Shown: positions 9,612 through 19,755 of the stretch, piece by piece
How the letters are laid out: each line of letters opens with the position of its first letter
Position numbering within the stretch: position 1 is the first letter of the stretch
From: Symbiodinium natans
Taxonomy: Eukaryota > Sar > Dinophyceae > Suessiales > Symbiodiniaceae
DNA length: 64,000 nucleotides
Direction: 5' to 3'
NCBI GenBank assembly: GCA_905221605.1
Contig: CAJNDS010002001.1
Location: forward strand, 1,521,686-1,585,685
Program-made: the position numbers and the translations under genes
The notes under the pieces: generated by a model
The model's input: only the letters and a program-made list of their open reading frames with translations
Database searches by the model: none
What the model was told of the DNA's origin: nothing

Positions 9612-11714
9612 TGAAGGGCCCCCGGCTGGCCGTACATGTTTTCAAGCAGCTCACGGAGCTCCTGGGAGGCGCCCTAAGCCCTAAGCTCTATAGGCCCTAA
9701 GCCCTAAACCCTAAACCCTAAACCCTAAACCCTAAACCCTAAACCCTAAACCCTAAACCCTAAACCCTAAACCCTAAACCCTAAGCCCTGCTCCTCGGCG
9801 GACAGCTGCCCACTTCGATCCTGTGGCTGCGTTGCTCGCGTTGCTCTCGGGGGTGGAAGCCTGCTACCCCCCTCATCTAAGGCGTTCCTCCTTTAGGGTT
9901 TAGGGTTTAGGGTTCAGGGTTCAGGGTTCAGGGTTTAGGGTTTAGGGTTTAGGGTTTAGGGTTTAGGGTTTAGGGTTTACCTCAACCGCCCCGAAGTACG
10001 CAGAAAAATGGCCCTTTTAACATATTTGTTTTTTCCCCAAATTTTGAGGATCCAGGTAGTGAAGATTCTCTGCGTTGATGTATGCTTTGGCGATTCGTGC
10101 CTCCATCCCGAATAATTGACCCTTGAAACAAAAAGACCCTCAGCCCTGAAAGCCTGAAACCGCCGAAGCACCAAACCTTCAGCCTGAATCCCCCAAATCC
10201 TGTGCCCGAAACCCTAAGCCCGAAACTCTCTAAAACCCTAAGCCCGAAACTCTCTAAAACCCCCCTAAAACCCTGAAACTCGTAAACCCTTCATCCCACC
10301 TTTCAGGGCTTCAACCTCCAGTTTAACGCGAAACCCCGAAACCCGAAACGCCAAACCCGGCTCGAAGAAGCCCCTAGAAGGCCCAAGGCGACCTGGGAAT
10401 TCACAAGAACTTAGGGTTTGGGTTTCGGGTTTAGGGTTAGGGTTTAGGGTGTTGAACAGGGTTGATCAACCCCCAATCCCAAAACCCCGAACCCATTTTG
10501 AGCAGGGCTTCTCTAAGGCTCTAAGGGCCCTAAACCCTACGCCCCTAAACCCTAAAGGTACGACGGGGTCCCACAACCTCGCTGCATTGCTGCCAAGGCG
10601 CAACGTCCAGTTTGTCAAACAAAGCCCGGACCTTCTCCATGGACCTTTGCTCCGGACTTTGGAGTTAGGGTTTAGGATTTCGGGTTTAGGGTTTGGGGTT
10701 TAGAGTTTTGGGGATTTCGGGTTTAGGACTTCGGGGGATTCAGGGGCTCAGGGTCGAGGGTTTGTTCATTCTGAGGGAAGGATTTAAGGCTCAGGGAAGC
10801 TTAATGAATGTCGGGTTCAGGGCTCGATGTCTGGAAGTCTAGTCCACCCACCCCCCCCCCCCCGTCTCTCGGGGGCCAATTTTGGGGTTTAGGGTGTTAA
10901 GGTTTAGGTTTCGGACTTATAGGGTTAGGGTTCAGGGTTTAGGGTTTAGGACACACCGCAGCCCTTCAAAGACTGGAACTCTGGCCCAAAACAATCCTCG
11001 GCCAGACCCTAAACCCACCCTAAAAGCCCAAAACCCCCGAAACGCTGGCCGCGTTGATGATGCTAAACTCTAATCCCTAAACCCTAAACCCTAAACCCTA
11101 AACCCTAAACCCTAAACTCTAAACCCTAAACCCTAAACCCTAACACTACACAGGGTTTAGGAGATGTCGGTCGGGCTTCAGGCAGATGCTAAGGGCGTTA
11201 GTGTCTCACTAGGCCCGGGGTTGCAACACTGCGTCTCGAACCCACACACACAGAGACCAACGCACACAAAAACGATACCAACTCACAACATATACATATA
11301 TATATATATACACATATAAATAAATACATAAACAAATAAATAACACACCCGCACAAAAAACATAAATACATAAATACATAAATAAACGAACGTCGAAACC
11401 AACAACCTACAAGCTAACCCCAAACCCCAAAGCCCTAAGCCGACCCATCTTGCGTCCTCCCTAAACACCAAACTCTAAACCCTAAGCCTAAATCCCGTTA
11501 AACTGCGACGACGCTCTGGATTTCCATGACCCTTCTTGAGCCCTCCCCAAACCCTAAACCCTCAACCCTAAACCCCAAACAGCAAACCCTAAACCCGAAC
11601 CCTAAACCCTAAACCCGAAACCCTCCTCCCTCGGCCAGCGGGCGCATCCGCATGGTGCTTCTTCTCCAGGGCCACTTCCCTGCACAGTGCCGCGAACGTG
11701 GCCCGGGTTGAGGA
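9612..11714 (-). CDS. Probable multi-exon gene, product unknown
   Basis: Four islands have splice-like borders: 11,622-11,714 (TRATFAALCREVALEKKHH; AG acceptor, GT donor, 31 codons), 10,565-10,656 (MEKVRALFDKLDVAPWQQ, GT donor), about 9,789-9,860 (ATQPQDRSGQLSAEEQ, after TAGCAG) and 9,612-9,661 (ELRELLENMYGQPGAL, CCCAG acceptor, GT donor). A shorter candidate is at 11,038-11,068. The exon 11,622 end and exon 10,656 start are not in matching phase, so at least one exon is missed. Arrays at 9,695-9,788, 9,895-9,979 and 11,070-11,143 are intronic in this model. The family was not recognised. Confidence 0.45.
9695..9788. repeat. (CCCTAAA)n array
   Basis: About 13 heptamers between two coding-like islands. 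Confidence 0.95.
9895..9979. repeat. (TTTAGGG)n array
   Basis: Heptamers with three TTCAGGG variants. Orientation is opposite to the array at 9,695. Confidence 0.95.
11070..11143. repeat. (CCCTAAA)n array
   Basis: Ten heptamers. Confidence 0.95.
11283..11395. repeat. AT-rich microsatellite
   Basis: TATATA and ATAAATACATAA-type repeats in an otherwise GC-moderate region; no gene. Confidence 0.85.
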
Positions 11715-11843
11715 CTTTTCGGGCTTTCTATCCCCCTATACCCTCAACCCTAATTAAACTCCACACCCTATAGACCCTAAACCCTAAACCCTAAACCCTA
11801 AGCCCTAAACCCTAAGCCCTAAGCCCTAAGCCCTAAACCCAAC

Positions 11844-14014
11844 TCAGAGATCTAGCAGCTCCCTCGTCTGAATCTGAAGCCCCTCAACCAGCGCCCCAGA
11901 GCCCATGCGCAAGGGGACCAGCTGCGATCGTGATAGCTTGGGGGAATTTAGGGTTTACAGGGTTTAGGGTGTAGGGTGAAAAGATTTAAGCGGATTCGGG
12001 TTTATGACTTCGGGTTGTAGGGTTTAGGGTTGGTTTTGGGAATAGGGCTCAGGGCTTGGAGATAGACGGTTCTAGGGTGTACGGGATTTAGGGCTTGAGC
12101 GGCCCATAACTTTTAGCACATTCTTCTCTGGATTTCGTAGGGGTAAAGAGGGATTGCAGCCAATTTGAACAACACCCTAAACTTAAACCCGAAACCCTAA
12201 ACCCTACCTGCCTGCGCGAAGCGGCAGCCATGGCCGCTTTGGTCCTCTCTTCCGAGGAGGCGGCCTCCTCGAAGGACTTGCTCTTGGGGGTTTAGGGTTT
12301 AAGGTTTAGGGTTTAGGGACCCAAAACCTACTTTTTTTGTAGGATAGTACTATAAAACCGCTTATAACAGGATTCTTAGGAAACCTACAAAAAAGTAGGT
12401 TTTGGGTTCTTGAGTAATTAGGGTTCCGGGTTGTGCTCTTTAGAATTGTCTGAGGTTTTTGGGCTAGGGTCGAGGGTTCAGGGGGCTTAGGGGCTTCCGG
12501 GGCTTTTTTGTGCTCTGTGGGTTTAGACACTTCGAGTTCACATTTCAGGGCGGCATTGAGGGCAGAAAATCTTGAAAAGAGTTTGAAGGCAACGCTTTCT
12601 ATCCTCACAACTTACCGCAGCGAGGGTTCAGGGCTTTCGGGTTTCGGGCACTGGCGCTGCGTTTGGAGAGGGCAGGAATGTTCGGGCGCTGTTCTAACCG
12701 ATACTGAACTTGGAACCCTAGCAAAAATTATGTTTTTCGCTGTTTCTTAGGAATTAAAGTACACGAAAAGGAAAAAAAACCCAATCCCTAATAAACCCCT
12801 AATAAGGCGAAGCAAGCGAAGCAAGCCCGATTGAAACCCTAAACCCTAGTGAAACCATACTGAAACCAGAATGAAACCCTAACCCTACTAAGCCCTAATC
12901 CCTAAGCCCTTAACCCTGCGCCCCCCTCCCCCACCCCTCCCCCACCCCCCCCCCCCCCTCCCCCCCCCCCCCCCCCCCAAACCCTAAACCAACCCTGAAT
13001 CCTAAACCCCAAACCCTGAAACCCTGAAACCCTGAAACCCTGAAACCCTAAACCCTAGCCCCTAGCCCCCAGCCCCTAGCCCCTAAACCCTAAACCCTAA
13101 ACCCTAAACCCTAAACCCTAAACCCTAAACCCTAAACCCTAAACCCTAAACCCTAAACAAACATTCTTGGGCGCCACGATGAAACAAAAGGAGACCTCGG
13201 CGGCGCTCGACAAACCTGCCCAGAGAAGGCCAGGCTCTCCAGGCGGAGGGTTTCAAGGGTTGCAAGGGTTTAGGGTTTAGGGTTTAGGGTTTAGGGTTTA
13301 GGGTTTAGGGTTTAGGGTTTAGGGTTTAGGGTTTAGGGTTTAGGGTTTAGGGGCTAGGGGTTTAGGGTTTGGGGATTAGGGTTTGGGGTTAGGTTTACGC
13401 CTTTGACGACTCTGACGGAGCTGGCCTAAGCTTTCGGATCCCATGAGCCTTGCAACCTCCAGTTAGGGTTTAGGGTTAGGGGTTTAGGGGTTTAGGGGTT
13501 TAGGGGTTTACGGGTTTAGGGTTTAGGGTTTGGGTTTAGGGTTTAGGGTCCGAACGCCGAAGTGCAAGTCGCAACTGCCCCACGTTGCATCGCCATGAGA
13601 CAAGCACCCTTCCCCTCCTCAAGACATCCGCGACCCCTTCGCCACAACCCTGGGGACAAAATGCACCTAGAAATGTTTATGGTCCATGTACCTTAATGGG
13701 GTTCTAGTAGTAGAGGGTATATGACCCCTACAACCCTGAACCCTAAACCCTAAACCCGAAACCCTAAACCCGAAACCCTACACCCTGAAACCCTTAACCC
13801 CGTAAACCCTAAATCCGCCCAATTTTAGGGTTTATTGTGTCCCCAAGGTTAGCCTAACCCTAAACCCTAAACCCTAAACCCTAAACCCTCATCCCTAGGT
13901 ATATGACCCCAATTTAAGGGTTCATTGCGTCCCCCAAGGTTAGCCACAATGCCCTGAATCCTTGAGGAAAGGTTCGTTTCCATCGGAGACAACTAAGTGG
14001 AGGGATGGCATGGT
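11844..14014 (-). CDS. Multi-exon gene with a defined 3' end, product unknown
   Basis: The last two exons are firm. Exon 12,208-12,282 (AG acceptor, 25 codons, SFEEAASSEERTKAAMAAAS, then GTAGGG donor) joins in phase 0 to 11,844-11,921 (MGSGALVEGLQIQTRELLDL, then TGA). Upstream islands are about 13,945-14,014 (MPSLHLVVSDGNEPFLKDSG, possible GC donor), 13,553-13,649 (GVADVLRRGRVLVSW after CCCCAG), 13,399-13,462 (LEVARLMGSESLGQLRQ, GT donor), 13,216-13,245 (LESLAFSGQ, GT donor), about 12,630-12,690 and 12,470-12,605 (FSALNAALKCELEVSKPTEH). The C-terminal part is charged and Ala/Glu-rich, perhaps helical. Family 1, 2 and 5 elements and TTTAGGG arrays fill the introns. I do not recognise the family. 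Confidence 0.5.
12317..12410. mobile_element. Palindromic element, family 5, probable intron
   Basis: ACCCAAAACCTACTTTTTTTGT at the left is mirrored by AAAAAAGTAGGTTTTGGGTT at the right. It lies between two coding-like islands of the same strand. Confidence 0.75.
12697..12770. mobile_element. Second copy of the family 2 introner-like element
   Basis: Shares GGAACCCTAGCAAAAAT and CTGTTTCTTAG with the intron at 172-278. On the minus strand it is followed by AACAG and then an open island, as an intron would be. Confidence 0.6.
12925..12978. repeat. Poly-C tract
   Basis: About 50 bp, almost all C with single A and T interruptions. Confidence 0.95.
13078..13158. repeat. (CCCTAAA)n array
   Basis: About 11 heptamers. 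Confidence 0.95.
13267..13395. repeat. (TTTAGGG)n array
   Basis: About 13 heptamers, then variants; opposite in orientation to 13,078-13,158, with an exon island between. Confidence 0.95.
13649..13848 (-). mobile_element. Family 1 element; its end supplies the splice acceptor
   Basis: Inverted ends: CCTGGGGACAAAATGCACC at 13,649 and GGTTTATTGTGTCCCCAAGG at 13,829-13,848. On the minus strand the element ends CCCCAG and the coding island 13,553-13,649 starts at once, so the element's terminal repeat acts as the acceptor. Variant CCCTAAA units lie inside. Confidence 0.7.
13896..13944 (-). mobile_element. Family 1 end next to an exon
   Basis: AGGTATATGACCCC...AAGGGTTCATTGCGTCCCCCAAGGTTAGCC. The same AAGGTTAGCC follows the element at 13,848, so the end was probably duplicated. 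It abuts the exon ending at 13,945. Confidence 0.6.
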
Positions 14015-14029
14015 CTGTTCGGGTTTAGG

Positions 14030-14135
14030 GGTTAGGGGTTAGGGGTTAGGGTTTAGGGTTTAGGGTTTAGGGTTTAGGGTTTAGGGTTTAGGGTGTAGGG
14101 TGTAGGGTGTAGGGTGTAGGGTGTAGGGTTTAGGG
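14030..14135. repeat. TTTAGGG and TGTAGGG array
   Basis: TTTAGGG heptamers give way to five TGTAGGG units. Confidence 0.95.
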
Positions 14136-14139
14136 TCTT

Positions 14140-14600
14140 AGAGGCTTCAACATCTGGATCTTGAAGAGTGAAACCCCGAAAGACGCTAAATCTCATAAGC
14201 GCTCAAGGAGCAAAAGACATGCTCACAAGCTCCAACTCCAACACCCTTCCAACTCAAAAGCCTCTACGACTTCAACCACTGGGGCTCAAATCTTGGAGGT
14301 TTTAATTGCCCTGAACACTATAAACCCTGTAAGTCCTATGAAAGCCCTATAAGGCCCATAAGCCCTGTAAGCCCTGGAAACCCCATAAACCCTGCGCAGG
14401 GCTCCACAAGAAGGGGGTCCCCAAGCCCAAAGCTAGCGCCTCGAAAGGCACTCTGCAGACGCCACACGGCGCGACTGGACACCTGCAGATGAGCCAGTGA
14501 CACCCCAAAAAGGGCTCGGGCTCAGGATCGTATTGCTTTTCGAGGTTTCTGGGGCTTTTGGGGCTTAGGTTTCAGGGTTTCAGATGGGATGAGGTTGGTT
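14140..14600. other. Low-copy region with one Lys/Ser/Thr-rich ORF
   Basis: Plus-strand codons 14,161-14,352 encode a short basic ORF (MKSETPKDAKSHKRSRSKRH) whose downstream part is made of CCCTATAAGCCC-type degenerate repeat. It is probably not a gene. Confidence 0.25.
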
Positions 14601-14787
14601 TCGTCTTGCAGAATTCTCGGCACAAGGAGCTAGACTAAGCGTGGCGCACGGATGCCTTAGTCAGTGGATGCCCTGGTAGCATGGTCGCGATCATGGTTCG
14701 GCCAATGGATGCTCGAGCCAGTGCATGCACTGGTAGTGTGTACGACCCTGTCGCTCCCAACTATGCTGTAAGTGTGAACGCGGCCTG

Positions 14788-15000
14788 TCATCTCGGTGTG
14801 CACTGAACCCAACTCAGGGACGACATGGACGAAGGATGCTCCAAGCACAGCCTTTTGGCCTTCTTCCGAGTGGTCTTGACAGTTGGTACGAGATGTCGGG
14901 CATACTCTGGAACCCCCATCAAGCTCCCCAGGACGGAGCGGAGCTGAGATGCTTCTTGGTCCGTTGCTCTAAGCAGAAAAGGATGCACTTGATTGTTCAA
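14788..15000 (-). pseudogene. Copia-like polymerase fragment
   Basis: The minus strand encodes LLRATDQEASQLRSVLGSLM, which resembles the segment between reverse transcriptase and RNase H in Ty1/copia polyproteins, where a conserved R(S)xxGSL motif precedes a stretch around TRPD. Here the expected TRPD region is not seen and the frame soon becomes Lys-rich. It is a short degraded scrap; no LTRs were found on either side. The alternative is a host exon. Confidence 0.4.
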
Positions 15001-15126
15001 CGAGGATTGTTTAAGGGATCCGACTAAAGGTTTTAGAACCTGTAAAGAAAAAAAGCCCGCAGGCCCGAAATCGCCAGGCCCTCAAAGCTTGAAAGCAATG
15101 GAGCAGGTTGGAGGACTACTAAGCTT

Positions 15127-15209
15127 AGCCCTAAACCCTAAACCCTAAACCCTAAACCCTAAACCCTAAACCCTAAACCCTAAACCCTAAACCCTAAACC
15201 CTAAACCCT
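15127..15209. repeat. (CCCTAAA)n array
   Basis: About 11 heptamers. Confidence 0.95.
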
Positions 15210-15642
15210 CAGGCTCTAGAGGCTTTCGGGTTCCCAGAAAGCCCCAGAGTACTACAGCCCATCCCTGAAACGCATGGACGAAGGGTTGGGGTTGAGGGCT
15301 TGAGGGTGTTAGGGTATTAGGGTTGAGAGGGACTAAAGGCACAGCTCCTAGACCCTATATACCCTAAACCTGAAACCTTCATAAACCCTAAACCCTGAAA
15401 TTCCGAAACCCGAAGCAAGAAACCCCGACAAACACTCAACGACAATTCCGGCCTTAAGCCCGAATCCCCCCCTAAATCCTCATAACCAAACCCTTTTGCC
15501 CGGGATGAGCCAGCCAGCCACAGGCCCTAAACCCTTAAACCCTCAGTCCTGAACCCGACTAAAACCCTGAGCCCCAAAAACGCACGAACCGTCAACCCTC
15601 AACCCTATTGAGACCCTCAAAACCCAATCCTGAGCTCACCCT

Positions 15643-15722
15643 AAACCCTAAACCCTAAACCCTAAACCCTAAACCCTAAACCCTAAACTCTAAACCCTAA
15701 ACCCTAGCCCTAAACCCTAAAC
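15643..15722. repeat. (CCCTAAA)n array
   Basis: About 11 heptamers. Confidence 0.95.
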
Positions 15723-15727
15723 CCGAT

Positions 15728-15840
15728 TTCCCTGTTGGGATGATGCAACACTGGAGCTCTCGATATGGCGCACCGTTGCACTGAGGCCGGGCTGGGATCC
15801 CGCAGCCTTTTGCAACGGCACGAGGCTCACTTGGGTGCTT
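15728..15840 (-). CDS. Coding-like exon island, product unknown
   Basis: Open on the minus strand (HPSEPRAVAKGCGIPARPQ, GAPYRELQCCIIPT) between a CCCTAAA array and a TTTAGGG-derived tract. No phase link to a neighbour was established. Confidence 0.3.
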
Positions 15841-15844
15841 AGGC

Positions 15845-15990
15845 ACTTAGGGTTTTAGGGGTTTTGGGGGTTTTGGGGGTTTTGGGGGTTTAGGGTTTAG
15901 GGTTTAGGGTTTAGGGTTTAGGGTTAGGTTTAGGTTAAGGGTTTGAGGTTTGGGTTTAGGGTTTGGGTTTAGGGTTTGGGGTTTAGGTCA
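15845..15990. repeat. TTTAGGG-derived tract
   Basis: GGGTTTTGGG units, then TTTAGGG heptamers and shortened variants. Confidence 0.9.
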
Positions 15991-16044
15991 GTTTTTCGGA
16001 AACAAAGGCTACCATTTGTGGGGCTCCTTCAAAATCATTAGAGC

Positions 16045-16071
16045 AATATATATATATATATATATATATAT
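16045..16071. repeat. (AT)n microsatellite
   Basis: About 13 AT dinucleotides. Confidence 0.95.
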
Positions 16072-16109
16072 CTATATGTAGCGTACCCCTCTTTTTTGGG
16101 AAATCTCCA

Positions 16110-16460
16110 CTTAGGGACTTAGGGGCTGGGGGTTTCGGGTTTGGGGTTTGGGACTTAGGGTTTTGGGGTTAGGGGTGTGGGGTTTGGGTTTACGGTTTAG
16201 GGTTTAGGGATTGGGGTTAAGGGATTGGGGTTCAGTGTTTGGGGTTGCGGGACCGAGGGCGTTGGGGTGTCGGGTTTGGGCTTCAGGGTCTGGGGTCTAG
16301 GGTTTGGGTTTGGGGTTTGGGGGTTGCGGACTGAGGGGTTTCGGGTGTGGGGTTTAGGGTTTGAGGTTGGGGGTTTGGGGTGCAGGGTTAGGGTTTGGGG
16401 CTTAGGGTTGAAAGATTAGGGCTTGAAGATAAAGGCTGAAGGTGCGGGGTTTAAGGTTTC
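16110..16460. repeat. Degenerate GGGTTT-rich tract
   Basis: Variants such as GGGTTTGGGG and GGGGTTTAGGG without a stable period. The plus-strand ORF in it (Gly/Trp/Phe-rich) is repeat translation. Confidence 0.8.
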
Positions 16461-16686
16461 AGGTTTCTGGCCTTGCCCAGCCATTGCATTTTTGCTCGGC
16501 TTTCGGGTAGCTTAGGATAACAAGATGGGTCATAATTTAAAACACCCCACCCCCCCCCCCCCGCCCTCCCAAACCATGGAAAGCTCCGGAGAGTTTTGGG
16601 CTTCTCAGGCCTTATAACCTGACTTGCAGGTTCTGAGAAGCATGGTTCGATGTACCTTTACCCCACGAAACCCTTGTATTGATGTA

Positions 16687-16774
16687 TTGGGATGTTCCCC
16701 CGTATATTAACAGTCAATATTTTTTTTTTTTTTGGGGGGGGGTTGCTATTTTCCCTATTCAGGACTGTTAGTAC
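16687..16774 (-). mobile_element. Family 3 element starting at an exon's GT donor
   Basis: Related to 1,870-1,977: TTGGGATGTTCCCC at the left and GACTGTTAGTAC at the right, with a T/G homopolymer centre. On the minus strand its first bases are GTACTAACAGTCC, directly after the exon codon TGG. Confidence 0.65.
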
Positions 16775-16906
16775 CCATGTAACTGGCATTTTGGTATTGC
16801 CACATTCACTGCCTTTCATGACCTTGGGACTTTCTTGGGCAAGCCCCTCCACGGAAGCTTCAGCTGGATGCAATCTAGTGCCAGACTTACCAGAAAAAAG
16901 GACCTT
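16775..16906 (-). CDS. Coding-like exon ending at a family 3 element
   Basis: The minus strand is open with ordinary residue composition (LHPAEASVEGLAQESPKVM, NTKMPVTW) and then GTACTAACAG. Product unknown. An internal GGTAAGTC near the start could shift the true 5' border. Confidence 0.4.
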
Positions 16907-17042
16907 GTGATTTCTTCGGGAGGTACATGAAGCTGCGAGACCCTAATCTACCCCCGTAACCTAGTAGCCCGAAGGTTTAGGGTGCAGGGTTTAGGTATGC
17001 GAGGCACCCTTCACAACCTTCGCGGGTCTTGGAGTGATCTGT

Positions 17043-17076
17043 TCTTTTTTTTTTTTGGGGGGGGGGGGGGGGGTGG
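17043..17076. repeat. Poly-T/poly-G tract
   Basis: A T run followed by about 20 G. Confidence 0.95.
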
Positions 17077-17271
17077 AGGTGGAGGTTTGACGGGTTGAGG
17101 TTTAGTGGGCTTGCCTGTACATCGTTCGTTCTCGGGCAGCCATCCATGCCCTGACAGCTATACGCATAGATAAGGGACTTGGAGCCAAAGATACACTACT
17201 TGCCACACCTGATTGACACCTGTAAAGATTGGGGTTGAGGGCTGGGGACTTGGAGTTTAGAAGCTTTGGGC

Positions 17272-18748
17272 CTGCGTGACGATCTGCACGCTGATCACAT
17301 CTCCCTGAGACGTGGCGTAGGAGGCGAACTTCAGATCCTCAGAGACTTCACATCTTGGGGCTCTCCAAAAAAACCCTAGGGTTTAGGGTTTAGGGTTTAG
17401 GGTTTAGGGTTTAGGGTTTAGGGTTTAGGGTTTAGGGTTTAGGGTTTAGGGCACTAAACCCTGGGTATGAACCCTAGACCCTAAACCCGCTGTGTAAGCC
17501 TCAAGAATGTCGGGTGAAGGGAGGGCGAGGAGGGGGGGGGATCGGCGAAAGTCGACTGACGGGATTCAAGCCTGCGGCCCCTGGTTCCCAGAGACCTTGG
17601 GGTTGAGGGTCTAGGGCTTTGAGGTTTTAGGATATACCCAATACGTACTTTCTTGAAGGTTGTTACGATAAAACCCCTTGTAGGATTCTTAGGAAACCTA
17701 CAGGTTTCGGGTTCTAAGGGTAAACCCTACGCAAGTTTCTTGTGCTAAACGCGTGCCAGGGCGTCGCTGGTGCAAGGCCGCAACACCGATGCGGCCCGGA
17801 TCTGTGAGGGCTCGCACTCTAGGCACACGGAGCCCAGCACGAGCTCTGCCTACCAAGGGATGTAGGGTTTAGGGTCTAGGGTTTCGGGTTTAGGGTTTAG
17901 GGCTCAGGTTTGCGGACGGTAGATAATTCGCCCATCTAGCCTGCGAGACCTTCCAAAGCGGGGCCGATCTCAAGTATAAGGGCAATGGGAATCATGTTTC
18001 AACTACCACAAACATGTTCATCAGTAGAAGCACTAGTTAGCGTTCCCATAACTTTGTGAAATTGTTTTCGTTTTAGCACTATCAATAATAATGCTACGAC
18101 TATGTCTATGCCATTTCACTGCCAGTATCCTATTACTATCACTATGGAGGGATGCTGTTGCTATGACTCCCACACTTCTTCAACGATGACTGCGGCTTCG
18201 TACTGCACGACTATCATGACTACTATGACAGCTATGAAATAAGTATTGCTCTTCTTCTTGCAAGTTTTTTGATTCCCACAGCCCTACATGCTCAATTTAG
18301 CCACGCCAGCCCAGCCAGTACCAAAACCTTATGAAGCGACAGCCCTACATGCTGCCAGATGCAGAAGAATTGCATTGAACTCGTAGGCGGCTTCAGACCA
18401 TGTGGGCTTGTTGTGGTTCCAGAGCCTCAAAAGAAACCTCAAGCAGAAGGCTGCTTGAAGACCTGGAAGCAAAGGCACGAGGAACCTCAAAAGACAAGTA
18501 CGAGCCCTGAGGCATCTTTGCTAGCTTTTTGCAATCCACCGGCAACTTTTGCGTACTTTGAGGTCTTTTTAAGATCATGAGCATATTCTTGGCTCTTTTC
18601 TCATACTTAGGAGTGTTACGATTGTGGGTATGTCTAGGACGATTTGTCGTACTTGCTGAGGCCTAAAACCTAAATCGGGCAAGGCCGCAGTGCACCTTGA
18701 CATTGGGCGTGTGGCTCGCCAGCGCATCCTTGCACATGCGTGGGTAGC
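17272..18748 (-). CDS. Multi-exon gene fragment, product unknown
   Basis: Exon 17,731-17,849 (TAG acceptor, GTAGGG donor, 119 nt; RVRALTDPGRIGVAALHQ) joins in phase to 17,272-17,337 (FASYATSQGDVISVQIVTQ), which begins after GAG and ends at a possible GC donor. A third island at about 18,672-18,748 reads MCKDALASHTPNVKVHCGL. The intron between the first two contains a family 5 element and begins with GTAGGGTTTAC. I do not recognise the protein. Bases 17,860-18,660 between islands hold low-copy sequence with no supported exon. Confidence 0.5.
17378..17452. repeat. (TTTAGGG)n array
   Basis: Ten heptamers between coding islands. Confidence 0.95.
17634..17722. mobile_element. Palindromic element, family 5, inside an intron
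   Basis: TACCCAATACGTAC and GGTTTCGGGTTCTAAGGGTA face each other, and GGATTCTTAGGAAACCTAC is shared with 12,317-12,410. It lies within the intron between exons 17,849 and 17,337. Confidence 0.7.
18000..18660. other. Low-copy region, no supported gene
   Basis: Bases 18,030-18,240 are rich in CTATGAC/ACTATCAC words. Bases 18,359-18,584 are open on both strands but show no splice or start context. No telomere-like units occur in this 600 bp. Confidence 0.4.
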
Positions 18749-18776
18749 GGTTTGAGGTTGAGGGTTTAGGCTTTGG

Positions 18777-18876
18777 GTGGTGGTGGTGGTGGTGCTTGTG
18801 GTGGTGCTTGTGGTGCTTGTGGTGGTGGTGGTGGTGGTGGTGGTGGTGGTGGTGCTTGTGGTGCTTGTGGTGGCCG
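18777..18876. repeat. (GGT)n trinucleotide tract
   Basis: GGT repeats interrupted by GCTTGT at fairly regular intervals. Confidence 0.95.
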
Positions 18877-18964
18877 TGGCGGAGGGAGTTCGGATTTGGC
18901 GCTCTAGGCTTTCGATCTTGGCCGCTCGTTGTGAATACTGGCGGTTTCAGGATGTTGGGGCTTA

Positions 18965-19092
18965 CCCTAAACCCTAAACCCTAAACTCTAAACCCTAAAC
19001 CCTAAACCCTAAACCCTAAACCCTAAACCCTAAACCCTACACCCTAAACCCTAAACCTAAACCCTAAACCCTAAACCCTAAACCCTAAACCC
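18965..19092. repeat. (CCCTAAA)n array
   Basis: About 18 heptamers with small variants. Confidence 0.95.
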
Positions 19093-19104
19093 AAGAGCAG
19101 CCCG

Positions 19105-19188
19105 CTAGAGTTGATCCACGCTGGGGCGTCGCACCACATTGACCAGCTGCTCGGCACTCAGTGCGAGCGGCTCCGTCTCCTGTGTGGC
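19105..19188 (-). CDS. Terminal exon, product unknown
   Basis: After a TTCAG acceptor, 27 codons (ETEPLALSAEQLVNVVRR) run to TAG. A gene upstream must end here. Its link to exon 19,820 would need the other reading frame of that exon (ending at GAA before GTCTTG), so it may be an alternative 3' exon. Confidence 0.4.
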   Translation of the reverse strand, partial: ATQETEPLALSAEQLVNVVRRPSVDQL

Positions 19189-19755
19189 CTGAAGCTTTCG
19201 CGGCCTTTTGGGGCTCGGAACCTAGGGGCCCGAAATTTTTAGATAAGCCGTTTATTGGTGATCCTAGGCATTTCTTCATGTCATTATCCACAAGTGTTAC
19301 TTAGTTTTCTGTTGCCCTCACACGCGAGTTTTTAACTATGTCGTTTGTGCAAGTCATGTATTCCATTCATTTCATGACGGAGCACGTCCAGTAGACGAGT
19401 TAAAGGATCTGTTCACATTACAATCATTGATGGGGTTATAGGGGTAGTAGGTAGGTTCATGAAGTAGAATAGAAACTAAGTATCTGATCTCCCCGGAGCC
19501 CCCCCCACCCCCGCGCCCAGTTTTTGTAGAGTCATAAGAACCCCAAAATTGGGTTAGAAGGATCCGAACTTAATTAGGTGATAGGTCCCCTAACTATGGT
19601 TAGGATTGTCAGGGAGCCCCCTCCTTGAAAACTGTACACCCGTAGAAATGGAGTACCCCCCCCCCCCCCCACCCGTCAAAAAACAAACCCCAAACCCCAA
19701 ACCCCAAACCCCAAACCCTAAACCCTAAACCCTAAACCAAAAAAGAAACAAGACT

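Noticed and set aside
18777-18984. Val/Trp-rich ORFs at the GGT tract
   Set aside because: Microsatellite translation in several frames.
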